Below are positions 53,910 to 63,464 of a stretch of 64,000 bases of DNA, in pieces. Numbering within the stretch: the first letter of the stretch is position 1; every line of letters starts with the position of its first letter. The notes under the pieces were generated by a model. It was not told the DNA's origin, made no database searches, and saw only the letters and a list, made by a program, of their open reading frames with translations. The DNA comes from Bariatricus massiliensis. GTDB taxonomy: Bacteria > Bacillota > Clostridia > Lachnospirales > Lachnospiraceae. Made by a program: the position numbers and the translations under genes. The stretch lies in contig NZ_LT574838.1 in NCBI RefSeq assembly GCF_900086725.1, forward strand, positions 1,375,617 through 1,439,616, written 5' to 3'.

Positions 53910-54731
53910 TTATTTTCCCATATGAAGTTCGTAATAAAATATGTATTGCTGCATGATTCCTTGAAAGCCTCGATACCGCCTCTTAGGAAATCCTCTTTTA
54001 TAATGGTTCTTCAAGGCCTGATTGATATGGGTATCTACCGGAAATGCTTCTGTGTGATGCAGCGCGAACAGACAAATGCAGTCCGCCACCTTCTCGCCAA
54101 CTCCAAAAATCTTAAGAAGCTCTGCCTTCGCCTCCGGATAAGAGAGCGTTTCTATCTCCCGCAGCTGTATTTCTCCACTCACAACGGCCCTTGCTGCCCG
54201 CACCACATATTTACTGCGGTATCCTAGATTACACGCTTTCAGTGCCTCCTCATGTAGCCCTGCCAATGCTTCCGGCCCCGGGAATGCATAGTAGCGCTTA
54301 CCGCCCTCCACCTCTTTTTCTTCCCCATATTCTTCACATAGATTCTGAATGCAGCGCCGTATCCGCACGATATTATTTTGCTGTGATATGAGAAATGACA
54401 CAATCATCTCCCACAAATCCTGCCTCAAGATGCGGATGCCGCTGCCCGCCTCGGCAGCCTTGATAAGATAATTATCCCGCGGGTCGATACACTCCAGATA
54501 TGCATGGTAGTCTGTGTCTAAATCAAAATAGTTCTTCCAAAAGCTTTCGAACTCCTCCTCTTCACAGTAGAAGATTGTCTCCCCGCCGCACTGTGCAGCC
54601 TCCAAATATTTATCCTTCGCTATGACGGAATATGTATGTTCACCCTTTTGCTCCATACGGAAGCATTGTCCCGAAACGCATATCTGCTCCAAACTGAAGT
54701 GTTCTATCGTACGTCTAATCATCCTGCTCAC
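53910..54731 (-). CDS. ogg: 8-oxoguanine DNA glycosylase (OGG1 type)
   Basis: 273 aa. Excises 8-oxoguanine. N-terminal OGG domain with GQCFRM near residue 21. The helix-hairpin-helix reads FGVGEKVADCICLFAL, with the catalytic Lys there and the catalytic Asp in FPVDTHINQAL. The start is a GTG directly after the upstream stop codon; an ATG three codons later is possible. It forms an operon with the YaaA gene, and both fit oxidative-damage defence. Confidence 0.9.
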   Translation of the reverse strand: MSRMIRRTIEHFSLEQICVSGQCFRMEQKGEHTYSVIAKDKYLEAAQCGGETIFYCEEEEFESFWKNYFDLDTDYHAYLECIDPRDNYLIKAAEAGSGIRILRQDLWEMIVSFLISQQNNIVRIRRCIQNLCEEYGEEKEVEGGKRYYAFPGPEALAGLHEEALKACNLGYRSKYVVRAARAVVSGEIQLREIETLSYPEAKAELLKIFGVGEKVADCICLFALHHTEAFPVDTHINQALKNHYKRGFPKRRYRGFQGIMQQYIFYYELHMGK

Positions 54732-55487
54732 TTACTCCTTTAAAAACACCAGTGTCTTCTCATCTGAATATTCTTCCTTGTACCGATATCCCAGCCTGTC
54801 AAAATTCTCAACCTGCTCTACGCTCTCCGCCCCGCATTCCGCAAGGTAGCGCACCATCTCCCCACGTGCCATCTTCGCAAAAGTACCTTTTTCCTTCACT
54901 TTTCCGTCAATCAATTCCCCGAAAACACAGGTAATCAGCTTCACCTCATCCGCTGCGTACTTAAAAATACACTTGCTGTACTCCTTGGAGGCCAGATTCA
55001 ATATGAATTTGTCCTCCTGAAACAGTGCTTTAGCCAAGTCATCCCCCCAGTAATCATAAAGCGAATGCAGTTCTGACCGGCCATTGAAGCTCCCCATCTT
55101 TGCCTGCATTTCCAAACGGTAAGGCACGACTCCGTCAAAGGGCCTCAGCAGCCCATAAAATCCCGACAAAATCCGTAAATGCTCCTGCAGATATGTATAG
55201 GCCGGTTCCTCCATAATAATCGGCGCCATGTATTGATATTGGATTCCTTCATAGGAAAGCACCGCCGGAGTCAGGCCCGACTCCAAATTCATTTCCTGAA
55301 ACCGGCGAAAGTTCTGCTCCGCAATTTTGTCGTTACACTTCCAAATTTCCTTGCACTGCTGATAAGTTAAGGACTGCATATACTCCATCAGTACTTGTGT
55401 CTTCTCTATGAACTGCGGCAGTCCCTCACACGCCAGTATATCGGTATTGTGAATCATTTTTTTCGCCGGTGAAATTATAATCTTCAT
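54732..55487 (-). CDS. yaaA: Peroxide-stress protein YaaA
   Basis: 251 aa, full length for the family. The N-terminus MKIIISPAKKM and the segments LSGFYGLLRPFDGVVPYRLEM (shortened here) and NLASKEYSKC are characteristic. YaaA lowers free iron during peroxide stress and limits Fenton damage in E. coli. The glycosylase gene follows without a gap, a sensible pairing. Confidence 0.92.
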   Translation of the reverse strand: MKIIISPAKKMIHNTDILACEGLPQFIEKTQVLMEYMQSLTYQQCKEIWKCNDKIAEQNFRRFQEMNLESGLTPAVLSYEGIQYQYMAPIIMEEPAYTYLQEHLRILSGFYGLLRPFDGVVPYRLEMQAKMGSFNGRSELHSLYDYWGDDLAKALFQEDKFILNLASKEYSKCIFKYAADEVKLITCVFGELIDGKVKEKGTFAKMARGEMVRYLAECGAESVEQVENFDRLGYRYKEEYSDEKTLVFLKE

Positions 55488-55511
55488 TCGTTTATTCCTC
55501 TGTCAAATATG

Positions 55512-55766
55512 TCATTTGCATGCATAATAAAATTCCTTGAGTTCCGCCTTTTTGTCTGCGGAAAGTTCACTTTTTTTCACACCTTGAATGGCGCCTTCCA
55601 GGCCCATAAGCCTGTTGACTCATGCAGAGCTGTCATACGCTCTGATTTTCAGCCAAGCCTGCTTGCTCCCTATCTCTTGAAGTTCCTCGAAGGTGATAAT
55701 TCCAATTTGATTTAACTGTTCTTCTAATTTAGCCCCGATATTCGGCAGCTTTGTCAATTCACTCAT
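55512..55766 (-). pseudogene. TfoX C-terminal-domain protein with an in-frame UGA
   Basis: An 85-codon frame from the ATG at 55766 (AGGAGG upstream). It starts MSELTKLPNIGAKLEEQL, a TfoX C-terminal helix-hairpin-helix domain. Codon 49 is TGA (55620-55622), exactly where family members usually have Cys (in SACxxRL-type segments). The domain then continues VNRLMGLEGAIQG to a proper end. It is most simply a nonsense mutation. A small hairpin CAGGC/GCCTG follows the TGA but lacks clear selenocysteine-insertion features. Confidence 0.75.
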
Positions 55767-55805
55767 TTCATCGGCCTCCTATTGTCATTAGTATTCACTA
55801 TTTTT

Positions 55806-56408
55806 TTACTCTATCGGTTGACAGAACTTTTTGAGGATAATATTAATCCACTGTCTTGTTCTTCCGGGGCATACATCCTCAGATAAGAAGAGCTCCTGCA
55901 GGCGCATACCTGCCTCTGCTTCCGCCAGCTCCCGAAGTTCATCCAACGTATAATGGCTGTAGAATCTTCCGCCCTCTATCTTTTCCTCATTTCCATTCTT
56001 AAAGGATGCATAGAGCACGCCGCCACATTTCAGGGCGGCAGCCAATTGGGGGAGCAGCTTTTTCATCTCTTCCTTACGGACATGCAGCAGCGACGAGCAG
56101 GCCCATATTCCGTCAAACTCATCCCGATAGTCGATTTCATCAAAACGGCAGCAGCGCACCTTCTGCCCAATATAGTCAGATGCCAATCTGCACATCTCTG
56201 AGGAGCCGTCCACGGACTCCACCTTGTATCCCCTGTCAATAAAATTTTTGCTGTCCCTGCCACTTCCACATCCAAGGTCCAGTATATGTCCCTCCTCGGG
56301 TATGTACTGCAAAAAACGCTCATAGAGTCCCGAGACATCCGCGTTCACCGTTGCTTTGAAAAATTCCTCCGCATACTGGTCGTAAAATTTGATGGTTCTG
56401 TCGTCCAT
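55806..56408 (-). CDS. Class I SAM-dependent methyltransferase
   Basis: 200 aa. The SAM-binding motif I is ILDLGCGSGRDS near residue 42, followed by acidic motif VESVDGSS and motif IV FDGIWACSSLLHV. It resembles small Tellurite-resistance/UbiE-like methyltransferases. No partner indicates a substrate. The ribosome site GAGG precedes the ATG. Confidence 0.88.
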   Translation of the reverse strand: MDDRTIKFYDQYAEEFFKATVNADVSGLYERFLQYIPEEGHILDLGCGSGRDSKNFIDRGYKVESVDGSSEMCRLASDYIGQKVRCCRFDEIDYRDEFDGIWACSSLLHVRKEEMKKLLPQLAAALKCGGVLYASFKNGNEEKIEGGRFYSHYTLDELRELAEAEAGMRLQELFLSEDVCPGRTRQWINIILKKFCQPIE

Positions 56409-56558
56409 TGTAACCTCCAGTCTTTTCTCACAAAATTCTCAGCCCAATGACTTGTTATTAATAGCTTAATCCGAACCATCGAATAATAGAACTTGAAGGT
56501 ATATCTCTGAGAGGGTCAGGCACGGTTCTTCCTGCCCTTCCCCCTCATTTAATGAATT

Positions 56559-56990
56559 CTATAAAAACTGTTCCAGTTCCTTTACAAAATCTTTTTCTGT
56601 CTTCACCAGTTTTTTTGCGAGGGACATACTCTGGTGGGACGCCCCTTCATATTGGTTGACATATTTACAGAGGGATTGTATGCCCATGTTGCTGCCGTCA
56701 GTCATGACCTTGGCTATCTGGCTGCTGTCATCCTTCAGGCGCAGCTTCACCTCTGTCGTAAGCCATGAAAATGCACTGGCAGCCGCTCCCGGCTCCTTCT
56801 CATCACAGCCCGCATCCTCAAGCAGTTCACCAATCTCCATGTCCAGCTTACGGTTTTTTTCCAGATATTCATCCATCACCTTGCCAAGCTTTTCCTCCGT
56901 CACAAACTCCCTCGCCTGCTCCATGCTGTCTATCCCCATTTTACAGCCAGAACTGCATTCCTGTAATAATTTTCTGCTTTGTTCGTCCAT
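56559..56990 (-). CDS. Helical-bundle protein of unknown function (ferritin-like size)
   Basis: 143 aa, almost entirely helical, with four predicted helices (about 2-28, 32-60, 70-97, 105-142). It has Cys at residues 12 and 16 and many Glu, Met and Lys. It resembles DUF2383-type four-helix bundles, but the metal-binding Glu/His pattern is not obvious. Function unknown. The 150 bp downstream contain no clear gene. Confidence 0.6.
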   Translation of the reverse strand: MDEQSRKLLQECSSGCKMGIDSMEQAREFVTEEKLGKVMDEYLEKNRKLDMEIGELLEDAGCDEKEPGAAASAFSWLTTEVKLRLKDDSSQIAKVMTDGSNMGIQSLCKYVNQYEGASHQSMSLAKKLVKTEKDFVKELEQFL

Positions 56991-57069
56991 ATCCGTGCCT
57001 TCTTTCTACCTTTTTGACTAGTATCTGCAAAATAAGGCTTTCTATTCACGCACGGACGGCTTGCATTCT

Positions 57070-57735
57070 CTAAATGCCAATCCCCAGTGTATTCTGTACG
57101 GCGTTCATACGCTCATAGAATTGTGGATAAAAATCTGCCGCTTCATATGGCGTCTGATAAAAAACTTTCAAGACATATAGATTGAGAATACGCTTCTTCT
57201 CTTCGTCAAGGGTATGCAGTCCCTCTTCACAATTTAAAAGAAATTGATGCCAATCCGCTATAAAGGTTTCGTAAGATTTCAAATTGGGTGTATCCAGACA
57301 TTTGTAAACCTTCACTTTCCCTCGGTCGGCTTTCCTGCATTCGTGAATCTGCAGGAAATACTTAAATCCTTTTTCTTCATAGTAACGCCCAAGAGGAAAC
57401 ATCCGGCAGATTCCGGGCCGCTCGGCATGCATCGTACATCTGCCATTTTCATCAAGGAACACGCAGGAATCCGAACTCTTCTGCATTTTAAGATTGGGCA
57501 GTATCATACCGTCCACAACATTCAACTCGATATACTGCTCCATAAGGCCTGCAAAATCAGTGTTCAACCCTTTGCATAACCGCTGGGTATCCAAAGGATC
57601 CAGCACAATAGAGCTTCCCATCCCCCGGCAGCAGTCCGAACACCCTTGGCATCCTCTGCAGTCTGCTCTCACCATGTCATTGGCCGTGTACAATTTCCCA
57701 TCGGAAATATCCTTTAAATCTACTTCTCGTTTCAT
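57070..57735 (-). CDS. YkgJ-family cysteine cluster protein
   Basis: 221 aa. The N-terminal CRGCQGCSDCCRGMG cluster and later CVFLDENGRCTMHAERPGICRMFP are the signature of YkgJ-type putative zinc or iron-sulphur proteins. The function is not established. It overlaps the Nudix gene by 4 bp (ATGA), so the two are co-translated. Confidence 0.87.
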   Translation of the reverse strand: MKREVDLKDISDGKLYTANDMVRADCRGCQGCSDCCRGMGSSIVLDPLDTQRLCKGLNTDFAGLMEQYIELNVVDGMILPNLKMQKSSDSCVFLDENGRCTMHAERPGICRMFPLGRYYEEKGFKYFLQIHECRKADRGKVKVYKCLDTPNLKSYETFIADWHQFLLNCEEGLHTLDEEKKRILNLYVLKVFYQTPYEAADFYPQFYERMNAVQNTLGIGI

Positions 57736-58184
57736 AGTTCGCTGTCCTCCACTATCCCCATTCTTTTTAAATACGTTACAAAATGGGGTTGAATATCCGG
57801 GTAAGTCAGCTTCTCCGGAATTGCGTCGAACAAATCGAACCGTTCAATTTCGCTGTGTATCTCCCCCAGCCGGCGTATCTCTGCATAGAATAGCTTTCCA
57901 AAGGTCTCCTCCCCGGAAGCGCACACCCTCGTCTTTCCGGTAACGGAATAGCAGGAGATTGGACGGATGTCGAACGCAAGAGCCCCAGTCTCCTCCTGAA
58001 GCTCACGCACCGCCGCCTGCTGTGCGGTCTCCCCCTCCTCCCGGTGTCCCCCGGGATTCTCGTAGGTGTCTCTCTCCCTATGCTTGACCCATAACCATTT
58101 GCCTTGGTATCTGCACACAATTACTACGAACTTCACAAGTTCTTCGTCCACGTCATTATAAAATTTCACTTCAATTTCTGCCAT
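57732..58184 (-). CDS. Nudix hydrolase
   Basis: 150 aa. The Nudix box runs from Gly46 to Ala68 and fits the consensus fully (Glu52, Arg60, Glu61, Glu64, Glu65, Gly67). These enzymes hydrolyse nucleoside diphosphate derivatives. AGGAGG precedes the ATG, and the SNF2 helicase gene ends 11 bp upstream, so helicase, Nudix and YkgJ genes form one operon. Exact substrate unknown. Confidence 0.9.
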   Translation of the reverse strand: MAEIEVKFYNDVDEELVKFVVIVCRYQGKWLWVKHRERDTYENPGGHREEGETAQQAAVRELQEETGALAFDIRPISCYSVTGKTRVCASGEETFGKLFYAEIRRLGEIHSEIERFDLFDAIPEKLTYPDIQPHFVTYLKRMGIVEDSEL

Positions 58185-58195
58185 ACCCTCTCCTC

Positions 58196-61100
58196 CTAAT
58201 GAGCTTTCAACAGTTCAATAAGTTCTTCTCTGGAGAAGCTGCCCTCACTCAGACCTGCTCCCTCCAGTACCTGCTCCGTCAGCTCACGCTTGCGCTCCTG
58301 CAGCTTGACGATATTTTCTTCAATCGTACCTTTGACAATCAGCTTATATACCGTCACTACATTTTTCTGCCCTATGCGGTGCGCCCTGTCTGTCGCCTGA
58401 TTCTGTACCGCCAGATTCCACCACGGGTCATAATGTATCACGATATCGGCCGCCGTAAGGTTAAGCCCCGTTCCTCCAGCCTTCAGCGAGATACAGAAAA
58501 CAGAAGTCTCATCCTCCTCGAAGGCCTTGACCAGATGGCTCCTCATCTTCTTTCCGGTGGCTCCAGTCAAAGTATAGAAAGATATTCCTGCCTGCTGAAG
58601 CCGTTCCTGAATTACGGCGAGCATAGATGTAAATTGGGAAAACAACAGAATCTTGTGTCCTCCGCTCACCGCGTTTTCAATCAACTCCATGCACATATCT
58701 GTCTTTGCCGAATCGTATTTGTAATCCTCATATAAAAGACCCGGGTGGCAGCAGAGCTGCCGCAGCTTAGTAAGCTCGGACAATATTTGAATCTTTGATG
58801 TCTTGAACTCTTCCTCGCTCTGCTTGTCCAATATAGTCATGAGCCGTTTGACATGTGCGTCATATAGCTTTTCCTGTTCTCCCTCAAAACGGGCGTACAT
58901 ATGCTTTTCCAGCTTATCTGGCAAATCTTTCAGCACATCTTTTTTAAGTCTTCTCATGATGAAAGGCCGGAGCATCTTCTGCAGCCTTTCTACCGCCGCC
59001 TCATCTTGTTTCTGTACAATAGGAACCTCCAGCTCACTTCGAAACGTTTGATAAGAATATAAAAAGCCCGGCATCAAATAGTCGAAGATACTCCACAGCT
59101 CACTCAGCCGGTTCTCCATGGGCGTCCCCGTAAGCGCCAGCCTAAATCCTGCCGGAACTGCCTTGACGGCTCTGGCCGCTTTCGTGTTGTGATTCTTAAT
59201 ATACTGCGCCTCATCGATAATCTGACAATAAAACGAAATCCCTTGATAATACTCCACATCTCTCTTGAGCAGTTCATAGGAAGTGATTAAAATCTCCCGC
59301 TCCCCCGCATGCGCTATCTGCTCTTTCCTCTGGCCCGCACTTCCCGCTATTATCACCGTGTCCAGAGACGGCGCGAACTTTTCAATCTCATTCTGCCAGT
59401 TATATACTAAAGAGGCGGGCGTCACTATCAGGCTGCGCCTATTCTCCCCGGCTCCTGCCTCCTCGAATTCAGACAGTAGAAACGTGATAACCTGAAGCGT
59501 CTTGCCCAATCCCATATCATCCGCAAGTATCCCTCCGAATCCGTTGTTTCTCAAGGTCTTAATCCACAGAAATCCTTTTTTCTGATATTCCCGCAATATC
59601 TTGTCCAAGCTCTCGGGTACTTCAAAATCATTGTCCTCCACAGTCCTCATATTGCGCACCAATGCCTTGAACTCCTTGTTCTTAGCCACCGGAAGGGCCT
59701 GCTTCTCTTTCAAGGCTTCATCGAGATAGACTGCCCTGAATCTGGGAAGAAGAATATTTCCCTTCTGCAGCTCCTCGTCCTTCAGCTGAAGTGCTTCCCG
59801 AAGTTCATGGAGGACTTCGATTCCTTCATCATCCAAATCAATAAATTCACCGCTTTTCAGCCGGTAATATTTCTTCTTTTTATTGTACTTCGAAAGAATC
59901 TCCAAAAGTGCGTCCTGAGACATATTTTCCGACACTAGCTTAAGGGAAAGTAAGTCTCCTGACAGGGAAACACCCACCTGAATCTTGGGCACTGTCCGCA
60001 CCTGCATCCCTCTCAAGCTCTCTGATACAAACACTTCCGCCAGCTCCTGCATCGCAGGAATTCCGTCTGACAGCAGTTCATACAGCATATCCTCCGATTC
60101 CGCCGCCACCAATTCCAGCGTATTGGGATTGAAGGCGTTGAAATAGGGCGAAATAATCTGCTCCATCCCTATTTCAGCCACCATATCTCTGGCATTCTTT
60201 TTTGTTTCCCTATCGTATATATTATATTTGTCGTCTCCGTAAACCGCCATGACCCTGCAGGTTATAAAATCCTTCTGGGGCGCGTCCAGATATATTTCAA
60301 ATTCTGCCTGCGATATGTCATAATCCTCTTCGTCAAAGTTATCCGACAAACACACAAATCTCTTTTTCAATTCAGGAAGAATTTCCCTGCAGAACATGGG
60401 CAAGTCTTCTTTACGGATAAAAACGGTACGCCCGGGGGCTTTCTCCATGCTTCGTAGAAATTCTTCTGTCACAGGAGCCTGCTTGTTGGGCGCTTTATAC
60501 AGAACACCGTCTTGAGCGTAAATAGTATACTGCTTTCCCCCATAGCAGAAAGCTAAATCTGCCGTAATCTCAATCCCATTCATGACCCCGGTGATTTTCA
60601 TTGTCTGCCGAGGGGATTCTTCTATAATCTGATATAACTGACTGCGCTTTTCCCCTTTGCAGACCATTATCTGGCTCTTTGGAAATATGCTGAGAAAAGC
60701 TTCCAGCTCACGTCCATCCATAGGAATGCCTCTGAGCTTCTGGTGCGTCGTTCCATATCCGTATCCGGGATAGTATTGCGTCTGCTGGTAGTACTTCCCA
60801 TTCCGCTCGGCCCACTCCGTAATATACTCCGCTATCTTTCTGCTCTCTCCCGAAAACATTTCCATATTATGAACCATCTGGAGCTTCTTCCCATAAGAAT
60901 ACAGCTCCTGCTTCCGCATGCGCTCTGCAAATTCAAAAATATCTTTCAGCACATACATCTGCCCCGAGCCTATCTTAAATTCTGCCGTCACATCCTTTTC
61001 ATTACACAGGAGCAGCGGCTCCAGCTCTACCTTCCCGTATAGTTCCTTGTAGCGTATCGGCGCGGTCATGGCGGTCATTCTTCTGTCCAGAATCTGCCGG

Positions 61101-61489
61101 ATCTCCCATGTAGTCTGACGCCCCCTATCTTCCGGCACCAGCTTCGTCTTGGGATTATTCTTTCTGTGCTCTTCTATTATAATCTGTCTGTTTAAATACT
61201 CCTCGTACTCAAGCAAAACAGCCACACAATGCTTGCACAGCCCCTCATAGCTGGAGAACGCAGGGCAGTCACAGTACACTTCCCCCACTTGGTCGTTCGC
61301 ATCATCATACTCAATTTCGACTTGATACTCATTATCATAGCTTCCTGCCACCACCCCGCGTATGTCATGCTTATTCTCTTCCTTATCTACAGAGAAATCC
61401 TCGATCATCCAGCCGCTACGGTAAATGTCAAACCCTTTAAAATATGTCTTTGAACTCGATAACGCTTTAATCAAATCTCTAGTAATCAT
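58196..61489 (-). CDS. SNF2-family helicase with SWIM zinc finger
   Basis: 1097 aa from the ATG at 61489, with CGGAGG upstream. SWIM finger near residues 70-90 (CDCPAF with LCKHCVAVL). A bacterial SNF2-associated region fills the middle. The helicase core runs from about 620, with Walker A DDMGLGKT near 655 and DEAQ near 755. The C-terminal half includes SLKAGGTGLNLTAAD and the QATDRAHRIGQ motif VI. These ATPases remodel nucleic acid-protein complexes; the bacterial role is unclear. Confidence 0.93.
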   Translation of the reverse strand: MITRDLIKALSSSKTYFKGFDIYRSGWMIEDFSVDKEENKHDIRGVVAGSYDNEYQVEIEYDDANDQVGEVYCDCPAFSSYEGLCKHCVAVLLEYEEYLNRQIIIEEHRKNNPKTKLVPEDRGRQTTWEIRQILDRRMTAMTAPIRYKELYGKVELEPLLLCNEKDVTAEFKIGSGQMYVLKDIFEFAERMRKQELYSYGKKLQMVHNMEMFSGESRKIAEYITEWAERNGKYYQQTQYYPGYGYGTTHQKLRGIPMDGRELEAFLSIFPKSQIMVCKGEKRSQLYQIIEESPRQTMKITGVMNGIEITADLAFCYGGKQYTIYAQDGVLYKAPNKQAPVTEEFLRSMEKAPGRTVFIRKEDLPMFCREILPELKKRFVCLSDNFDEEDYDISQAEFEIYLDAPQKDFITCRVMAVYGDDKYNIYDRETKKNARDMVAEIGMEQIISPYFNAFNPNTLELVAAESEDMLYELLSDGIPAMQELAEVFVSESLRGMQVRTVPKIQVGVSLSGDLLSLKLVSENMSQDALLEILSKYNKKKKYYRLKSGEFIDLDDEGIEVLHELREALQLKDEELQKGNILLPRFRAVYLDEALKEKQALPVAKNKEFKALVRNMRTVEDNDFEVPESLDKILREYQKKGFLWIKTLRNNGFGGILADDMGLGKTLQVITFLLSEFEEAGAGENRRSLIVTPASLVYNWQNEIEKFAPSLDTVIIAGSAGQRKEQIAHAGEREILITSYELLKRDVEYYQGISFYCQIIDEAQYIKNHNTKAARAVKAVPAGFRLALTGTPMENRLSELWSIFDYLMPGFLYSYQTFRSELEVPIVQKQDEAAVERLQKMLRPFIMRRLKKDVLKDLPDKLEKHMYARFEGEQEKLYDAHVKRLMTILDKQSEEEFKTSKIQILSELTKLRQLCCHPGLLYEDYKYDSAKTDMCMELIENAVSGGHKILLFSQFTSMLAVIQERLQQAGISFYTLTGATGKKMRSHLVKAFEEDETSVFCISLKAGGTGLNLTAADIVIHYDPWWNLAVQNQATDRAHRIGQKNVVTVYKLIVKGTIEENIVKLQERKRELTEQVLEGAGLSEGSFSREELIELLKAH

Positions 61490-61531
61490 GTGACGTCCTC
61501 CGCCCCACAGGGCTATATTTTTCTTCTTTTT

Positions 61532-61812
61532 ATTATACCACAAACGTAGAAAAGGAAGCGGCGCACCGCGCCATTTACTTTTCAAGTGGTGGCTCGCCGG
61601 TATAATGTGCCGCTACAAGCGGCATAAAGGCAATGCAATTGCCTTTCATTGCACGTATGTGCAATTATTATACCACAAACGCAGAAAAGGAAGCGGCGCA
61701 CCGCGCCATTTACTTTTCAAGTGGTGGCTCGCCGATATAATGTGCCGCTACAAGCGGCATAAAGGCAATGCAATTGCCTTTCATTGCACGTATGTGCAAT
61801 CATTATACCACA
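61532..61812. repeat. 135-bp tandem repeat made of successive hairpins
   Basis: Two copies, 61532-61666 and 61667-61801, differ at only a few positions; a partial third begins at 61802. Each unit contains four short palindromes in a row: GGCGC/GCGCC, TGCCGC/GCGGCA, AAAGGCAA/TTGCCTTT and ATTGCAC/GTGCAAT. It lies between the divergent helicase and hydrogenase genes and fills most of a 468-bp gap. It may be a mobile intergenic repeat or a structured RNA. Confidence 0.92.
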
Positions 61813-61957
61813 ATAAGACTAACAGAACAAGTGTTCCTTCCGCCATATGTTCTTAATAAAAAACATCCTCTCCTCTTGCAATCCTGCACTGATACATTAT
61901 AATAAACATATAGCAGTTAAAAAATTAACAATCAGAGATAAGAGAGGAAGAATCGCG

Positions 61958-63406
61958 ATGTATGCTGACGAAAATGTAATTAAGATTAAGCACGAAGTAC
62001 TTTATGAGGTAGCAAAGCTTGCATTTGCAGGCGAACTGGAGGAAAAGCGCGATCATATCGCTACGGAACTCATCCCCGGGCCTCTGCCTCAATTTCGCTG
62101 CTGTATTTATAAAGAGCGGGAAATCATCCGCCAGCGTGTCCGGCTTGCAGAAGGGAAAGCCCCCGGCGTTAGTGATGACGGCAATATCATTCAAGTCATC
62201 AGCTCCGCCTGTGAAGACTGTCCGATTTCCAGCTACACGGTAACGGAAAACTGCCAGAACTGTATCGGGAAAGCGTGTATCAATGCATGTAAGTTCGGCG
62301 CGATTGAATCGGGCAGACATCGCTCCCACATCGACGCGGCTAAATGTAAAGAATGTGGAAAATGTGCACAGGCCTGTCCTTACAATGCTATCGCACATCT
62401 GAAGCGTCCCTGCAAGTTCAGTTGTCCGGTAAATGCCATTACATACGATGAATATGGAATCTCTGTTATTGATAAAAAGAAATGTATCCGCTGTGGGAAA
62501 TGTATCCACAGCTGCCCGTTCGGGGCCATCGGCTCTAAGACCTACATCGTTGATGTCATCCGTGCGCTCAAGGAAGGAAAGCTTGTCTATGCCATGGCTG
62601 CTCCTGCCACAGAAGGACAGTTCGGCCCGGATATCACGATGGCGAGCTGGAAGAAGGCCATGAAGGAAGTTGGCTTTACAGATTTTTATGATGTGGGGCT
62701 GGGCGGCGATATGACCGCAGCGTATGAGGCGGAAGAGTGGGCGGAAGCCTATAAGGAAGGGAAGAAAAAAGTGACTTCCTGCTGCCCTGCTTTTGTAAAT
62801 ATGGTTCGGCTTCATTACCCGCAGCTTGCGGACTGCGTGTCGACAACAGTTTCACCGATGTGCGCGGTCTCCCGCCTTATCAAGGCACAAGATCCGGATG
62901 CCGTAACCGTCTTTATCGGCCCATGTATTGCTAAAAAATCAGAAGTGGCAGACCAGCAGATTCCGGGAAATGCCGATTATGTACTGACTTACAGCGAAAT
63001 CCGGGCTATCATGAAGGCAAAACAGGTGGTACTTGAGCCGTGCCCCAACGACGATCAGATTGCTTCTGTCTTCGGAAAGCGTTTCGCCAACTCCGGCGGT
63101 GTCACTGCAGCCGTACTGGAAAGCTTGAAAGAATCCGATGAAAATATCGAAGCTAAAGTATATAAGGCAAACGGGGCGGCGGAATGTAAAAAAGCCTTGC
63201 TCCTTCTCCGTGCCGCCAAACTTCCGGATGACTTTATCGAAGGCATGGCCTGTGAGGGCGGATGCGTCGGAGGGCCAAGCGCCTTCAACGATCAGTTCTC
63301 CTCTAAAAAGAACCGTGATGCCTTAATCAAAGAGGCCGATGAACGTGGTATCCATGAGAATCTGGGTAATTACAAGATGGACAGTATCTCTATGCACCGC
63401 GACTAA
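61958..63406 (+). CDS. Monomeric [FeFe]-hydrogenase (group B-like)
   Basis: 482 aa from the ATG at 61958, with AGAGAGGA upstream. It reversibly reduces protons to H2 with ferredoxin. Two [4Fe-4S] ferredoxin motifs lie near residues 129-140 (CKECGKCAQACP) and 175-187 (CIRCGKCIHSCP), with other Cys before them. The H-cluster motifs are TSCCPAFV near 272, GPCIAKKSE near 321 and EGMACEGGCVGG near 427. The first reads PAF rather than PW, as in group B enzymes of gut Clostridia. HydEFG maturases are not in the window. Confidence 0.9.
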   Translation: MYADENVIKIKHEVLYEVAKLAFAGELEEKRDHIATELIPGPLPQFRCCIYKEREIIRQRVRLAEGKAPGVSDDGNIIQVISSACEDCPISSYTVTENCQNCIGKACINACKFGAIESGRHRSHIDAAKCKECGKCAQACPYNAIAHLKRPCKFSCPVNAITYDEYGISVIDKKKCIRCGKCIHSCPFGAIGSKTYIVDVIRALKEGKLVYAMAAPATEGQFGPDITMASWKKAMKEVGFTDFYDVGLGGDMTAAYEAEEWAEAYKEGKKKVTSCCPAFVNMVRLHYPQLADCVSTTVSPMCAVSRLIKAQDPDAVTVFIGPCIAKKSEVADQQIPGNADYVLTYSEIRAIMKAKQVVLEPCPNDDQIASVFGKRFANSGGVTAAVLESLKESDENIEAKVYKANGAAECKKALLLLRAAKLPDDFIEGMACEGGCVGGPSAFNDQFSSKKNRDALIKEADERGIHENLGNYKMDSISMHRD

Positions 63407-63436
63407 GCACTTGTTGCTTACATAGCAAAAATTTCC

Positions 63437-63461
63437 GCCCGGCTAATACTCTTAGCCGGGC
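63437..63461. terminator. Terminator between convergent genes
   Basis: GCCCGGCTAA and TTAGCCGGGC form a 10-bp stem. On the minus strand it is followed by a T-run, serving the small-protein operon at 63465-64000. Confidence 0.75.
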
Positions 63462-63464
63462 ATC

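Noticed and set aside
55595..55622. Hairpin after the TGA of the TfoX-like gene as a selenocysteine insertion element
   Set aside because: The apical loop is only about 11 bases from the TGA and lacks an early guanine; no selenocysteine genes are visible here. Kept only as an alternative in the findings.
61605..61856. Open frame running through the 135-bp repeats
   Set aside because: The repeat length is a multiple of three, so the frame stays open by itself; no ribosome site, and the peptide simply repeats with the DNA.
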